A stretch of DNA of 64,000 nt, from contig CM043877.1 in assembly GCA_023846275.1 (NCBI GenBank), positions 17,776,607-17,840,606 of the forward strand, read 5' to 3'. This stretch comes from Vanilla planifolia (taxonomy: Eukaryota > Streptophyta > Magnoliopsida > Asparagales > Orchidaceae). Numbering within the stretch: the stretch's first letter is position 1; every line of letters begins with the position of its first letter. Positions 59,240 through 64,000 of the stretch are shown piece by piece. The translations under genes were made by a program, and so were the position numbers. Under the pieces are notes generated by a model that ran no database searches, was not told where the DNA came from, and saw nothing but the letters and a program-made list of their open reading frames with translations.

Positions 59240-62200
59240 CAAATAACAAGAATATTTGATGATATTTCTTGCCTTAAAGTCGAAAAAATGCCTCTTGCTC
59301 TCTTTGTTTGGGAGGATTTTACTGAGGAATTTGAAAGTTGATTTGTGCTTCTATTCCTTGGAGAAAAGTTGAGATAAAAATTGATAATCCTAAAGAAGAA
59401 GGATATGCCATTGATAGATTATGAGAGAAGATTTACTTTCTTAACTCATTATACACCATAGTTAGTGAGTTTAGAAGATTAGAGGTGCTGTGTTCCATTG
59501 ATGATTTAGAAAGTCTATTAAAGCTACCTTTGATTGCTTTTATGACTACAAATTATGTTGACCTTATGGAGCAAGCTAAGTTAATGGAACAAGGCTTAAA
59601 AATCTTTGAAGCACATAAAGTAGGCACAATAAAATAAGGGCATCTTTGCATACAAAGAGTTTAAATTCTTTTAAGAGATCTTTGAAAAAGTGAAAAGATG
59701 TAGGCACTTGGATCACATCCAATCGAGTTGGCTAGACACCGATGTCAATGGTAGTGTAATGAACATAGGAATTGATGGGAAGACACCTCCAAATATAGAA
59801 TGTGGTAAGTTTTGTCAAAAGGTTTGCTAGGTTGAGTAAGGAGGCCAACACAAGTTCTTTAGTTATGGAGAGCTAAGTCACCTAGCTCAAGCATGTTGAT
59901 AGGAAGGAACAAAGGTATCATCTTCTCCATTGAGTTTTGGCCATCATGTTGATAAAGGATGTCCTCATAGAGGCAGAGGGAGTGCTTTATTGATAGCCTC
60001 AGTAAGTGTTGATCAAGGCCAATATATAAACAAGGTGTATAGTCTAAGATATATGCCATCACGTTATAGGATGACATTAGGTATTGTATTCTTTTAGTAG
60101 TTACTACCTATCTTATTTGATTGAAATGTATTACATTCATTTTTATCCCATTATATGCTTGATATATTGATTATCAAAATTAATTAAATGAGTAATCCTT
60201 TATGTGTGAAGTTCTTTGATGGAAATGAATTTTAATTAAATGTGTTTATTTGTGGAGAAATAAAAATGTGGAGAAAAAAATTTCCATTGAATTTCTTGTG
60301 TTTCCTTTATCTAAAATAAATATTATTTTGGACATAGATTAGTTATATGAACATCAGCTATTTCTAATTTTATGCAATAAAAGAGTTATATTAATAGCTT
60401 TAGATGGAGAGACGATAGTTTTTTTGGTAAAGAAAGAGTAGTGCTACTCATTTCCGTATTGAAAGATAAAAAAATGTTAAAGAAGGTAATGAATGATTCT
60501 TTTTGTCCATTATAACTATTTATTAGAAGTTTATTGTGCCATAAGATTAGTTGTTTGTGTGTATCTAGATATCTTTCTTGAGGTTCTACCTAGCCTTCCT
60601 CCCAATAAAGAGAGAGAAACTTTGCAATTAAGATAATACTAAGATATGAGTCTAGATCTAAAGCTTAATATAAAATGGCACTATGAATTTGGTGGAGGTT
60701 GAACTACAAATCTAGTAATTACAAATTAAAGGATTTATCTACCAAGTGTGTCTTGATGGGTAGCATTACCATCTATGTCAAAAAGAAAAAAAACAGTCTG
60801 TGAATCTGCATAAATTATCATAAACTGAATAAATTGGTTGTTATGACCAAATACCCACTATCATAAATTGATGATATGTTCGACCAATTATAGAGTGTTG
60901 TATTATTTTGAAAGCTAGAATTGAGATTTGGGTACAATAAATTCAAAATCAATGTAGTAGATGTAACTAAAATTGTTAGAATATGGGAACCATGAGATCT
61001 TGGGTGTAACCTTTTGATCTAACAAATGCATCTTCAACCTTGATGGACTTGATGAATAATAGTTTTAGAAGATTTTTTAACCAATTTATGAAACATTGTA
61101 TTTTGGATCCATTGAGGATCACGTTATGCACTTACATACTATATTGTAGATTTTGAGAGAAAATTTGTTATGTGCAAAGATTTTAAGTGCAATTTTTGGT
61201 TTTCTTATTTGATATTTCAAGACATGAAATTAATGCATCAAGAATACCTATTGACCCTAAGAAAATTTTTATTATAGATTGGCCCAAACCCACTTCTATT
61301 TTTGAGATTCAAAGTTTCTTAAGCCTTGTTAGTTATTACTAGAAATTCATTAAGAGGTTTTCTTAGGTAGAATCCCTTTTGATGAGATTGACTTAAAAAT
61401 CTATGAAATTTGAATGAGATGTAATTATAAGAATAATTTTTGAAAAGCTAAAGAAGAAATTCATTACAACACCAATCTTGGTTTTGCCAGAGAGGTATGA
61501 ATATCAAATTTTTAATGACACTTCACACTATGGATTGGGATCTTTGCTGATGTAAAATGGTAGAATTGTTTCTTATGCATCAAACAACCAAATCCTCTTG
61601 AGACAAACTTCCTAATGCATGCCTTGGAGCTAGCTGCCATAGTATTTACTTCAAAGATTTAAGGACATTACCTATATGGTGTGAGGCATTTCTTGACCAC
61701 AAAAGATTGAGATACCTTTTTACCATAAAAGAATTAGTCTTATTAAAAAAGATGGATAGAATTCAATAAATACTATCACAAAACTACAAATTATTGTGTA
61801 GTTAAAGCCAATGTGGTTGATAATGCATTGAGTAGGAAGGATATTGTGTTTTCCATGGAAAACCTTAAGTAAGAATATATTCCCTTTTTAAAATTTATAA
61901 GATTGCAATTGAAAATAATTTAGTATAAAAATGTATTTCTTCTTAATGAAATCTCTTTATGGCTAGATTATCTTGATTTTATCAAAGAAGATCAACTTTA
62001 AGATGAAAGATTTTAGAACTTGGTTCAAAAAATTAGAGATGGACATGAATTTTATTTTACTATTCATGAAAATGACTTGGTGATATTTTAGGGTAGGATT
62101 TGTTTTCTTACTCACCAATAGCTTTGGTAATTGTTATTGTTTAAGGCTTATAATTCTAAGTATTCTATTAATCCAATAAATAACAAGATGTATTACTAGC

Positions 62201-63065
62201 TAAGACAAAACCATTAGTGGCTTTGAATGGAAAGAAATGTAGTAAGATGGGTTAAGAGCTATCTTTTTTTCTAGTAGGTTATAGTGAGCAATGAAATCTC
62301 ATTGGATTGTTGTAACCTTTACTAAATCTAGAATGAAAATAAGGATGTGTAGTCATGGATCTCATTACTAGACTACCCAGACTTCTTATAAATCATGATT
62401 TAGAGTGGATAGTTATAGATAGATTAATTAATTTCACATATTGTTAACCATTTGAATGACCTTATTTGTAAAGAAATTGGCTTAATAATTGTAAAAAAAT
62501 GGTGAGATTGAATGGAGTTTCAAAAGGGGTAATCATTGGCCAAAATCATAACTTTGCATATTATTTGTATATGCTTTTGGGACTTAATTGAGATTTAGCA
62601 TAGCTTTCCACCCTCAAACTAATGGAAAGATAAAACAATCATTAAGACTCTTACATACTTGATGAGATTTTGTGTGTTGAACTTAAGGGGTGATTAAAAT
62701 AGTCATTGACCTTTGATGGAGTTTGAGGGAAAGAAATACAATTATTATATTTGATTTTTTTGAGGAGGTCACAACAAAGTTTAGAATGGTTAAATATAAG
62801 ATTCAAACTTCACAAGATCATTTGAATTAATATTTTGATGAAAAAAATAAGAACTTTAAATTCCAAAAAGGTAAGCATGCCTTTCTTAATGTGAGCCCTC
62901 TAAAAGGTGTAATCAAATCTGACTAGGATATAAAATTGGGATTGTAGTATATAGGAATTTTTAAATATCAAAAATAGTTGGATAAATTACTTATAAAGTC
63001 ACTTTATCTTTATATTAGAGTGCATAATATTTTTCATGTGTATATTGACCACATACCATGAGTGA
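59240..63065 (+). pseudogene. Heavily mutated Ty3/gypsy element (gag-pol)
   Basis: Conserved blocks appear in gypsy order despite many stops: gag-like W-E-D-F-T-E-E-F (about 59307); a knuckle remnant F-S-Y-G-E-L-S-H-L-A-Q-A-C in which two Cys are lost (about 59850-59898); reverse transcriptase C-I-N-Y-H-K-L-N-K-L-V-V then I-D-D-M-F-D-Q-L (60807-60890); D-W-P-K-P-T-S and S-F-L-S-L-V-S-Y-Y (about 61277-61340); RNase H P-I-L-V-L-P-E-R then D-T-S-H-Y-G-L-G-S-L-L (about 61480-61555) and L-E-L-A-A (about 61628); integrase F-H-P-Q-T-N-G-K (about 62608); and R-V-H-N-I-F-H-V-Y-I-D-H (about 63015-63055). The domain order after reverse transcriptase identifies Ty3/gypsy. It is an old, non-functional copy. 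Confidence 0.85.
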
Positions 63066-64000
63066 TTTGATGATTATAAAAGAAAGTATTTGAGGACTAA
63101 TATGTCTTGTGAGCATTGATGCACAGATGAAGATTCAAGAAGAATGTAACAATACACTTGCAAGAAGGTTCAAGGTTTTTTAGTAGCATTTCTCAAGGAC
63201 ATGTGGCTTAACTTTCAAATGATGAAGTTAATGAACTAAGCTCTTGATGTATCAACTACCAATCTCGAGCTCATCATCCGTTACTTGAATGATTAGAACA
63301 TCAAAGCATTTCACTTAAAGTCTTATGGAACCTAAGAATTCATACACCAATCCTTTTCAAATTATTCATTCAAGTATGAGGTATATATTCATCATCCATG
63401 AGAAGATATTGTGTCTAAAAGTTAAAACAATTTAAAGCCTAAGTATACTTCAATTGAATATTACAAGAATTAATAAGACTTGAGTTTGAAAAGTAAAATA
63501 ATTAATACAAAGTGCTCTATAAAACTAGGTTGATCAAAGTATATTGAGCCTTTATAGATATAAAAAATGGTTCAATCAATTACTTATAGAGTCTCTTTAT
63601 CTCTATATTGGAGTGAATAATATTTTTCATGTATTTATTGACTAAATATCAATAATAGTTTGATAACTATAAAATAAAGTATTTGAAGCCTAATATGACT
63701 TGTGAGCTTTGATGCATAGAAGATTCAAGAATAATGTAGCAATCCACTTGTGAGAAGGTTCATGATTTGTTAGTAGCATTGCTCAAGGACATGTGGCTCA
63801 ATGTTTAAATTATGGAGCTAATGAACTAAGCTCTTGGTGGATCAACTACCCATCTAGAGCTTATCATCCACTTCTTAAATGATTAGAATGTTAAGGCATT
63901 TCACTTAAAGTCTTGTGGCACATAGGAATTCATACATCAATCATTTGAAAATTACTAATGCAAGTATTAGGAATATATTCTTCATCCATGAGTCTATATA
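62965..64000 (+). repeat. Imperfect direct repeat, period about 590 bp, at the element's 3' end
   Basis: 62965-63425 and 63555-64000 align along their length. CTCAAGGACATGTGGCT recurs 590 bp apart (63192 and 63782), as do AGATTCAAGA and GCATTTCACTTAAAGTCTT. The first copy includes the integrase tail (V-H-N-I-F-H-V), so the duplication spans the end of pol and what follows. The second copy runs off the window. Confidence 0.8.

Noticed and set aside
59240..63065. Considered as an endogenous pararetrovirus
   Set aside because: The gag knuckle, RT, RNase H and integrase order with an H-P-Q-T-N-G integrase motif fits Ty3/gypsy; pararetroviruses lack integrase and no movement-protein signal is visible.

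Overview
The window is nuclear DNA of a flowering plant; I cannot name the species. It has plant-specific gene families (CYSTM, PADRE/DUF4228 and DUF7950 proteins), plant L1-type LINEs carrying DUF4283 and RNase H domains, and a plant chromovirus-like LTR element primed by initiator-Met tRNA. Between genes and young transposons the sequence is very AT-rich and packed with decayed retroelements.

Layout. 1-5115: AT-rich decayed retroelement DNA. 5116-17295: a LINE (LINE-A, 12-bp target-site duplication) whose endonuclease region is split by a very young 5.5-kb LTR element (7738-13260, 5-bp duplication, LTRs differing at one site that I found). That element keeps a gag gene and the tail of a chromodomain but has lost protease, reverse transcriptase, RNase H and integrase, so it is a non-autonomous, gag-only (TR-GAG-like) element. 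17296-26710: the only host-gene island, with three genes all on the minus strand: a DUF7950 protein, a three-exon CYSTM protein and a two-exon PADRE protein. 26711-42004: AT-rich DNA holding two pieces of an old minus-strand LINE, a 3.2-kb solo LTR of the same family as the gag-only element, and a poly(A)-only retroinsertion. 42005-48668: LINE-B, a decayed relative of LINE-A with a 17-bp target-site duplication. 48686-64000: old LTR elements, including an eroded gag-only LTR pair (49.1-51.5 kb) and a heavily mutated Ty3/gypsy element (59.2-63.1 kb) whose tail is duplicated.

How the parts relate. The solo LTR preserves about 1 kb, with a TATA-like box and telo-box, that both LTRs of the gag-only element lack. 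This suggests that element arose through an aberrant jump during reverse transcription. The solo LTR is otherwise almost identical to the intact LTRs except for one 300-bp divergent patch, so LTRs here are mosaic. LINE-A and LINE-B are one family at different stages of decay. I found no RNA genes, CRISPR arrays or new host defence or biosynthetic systems. The notable biology is the retroelement structure.
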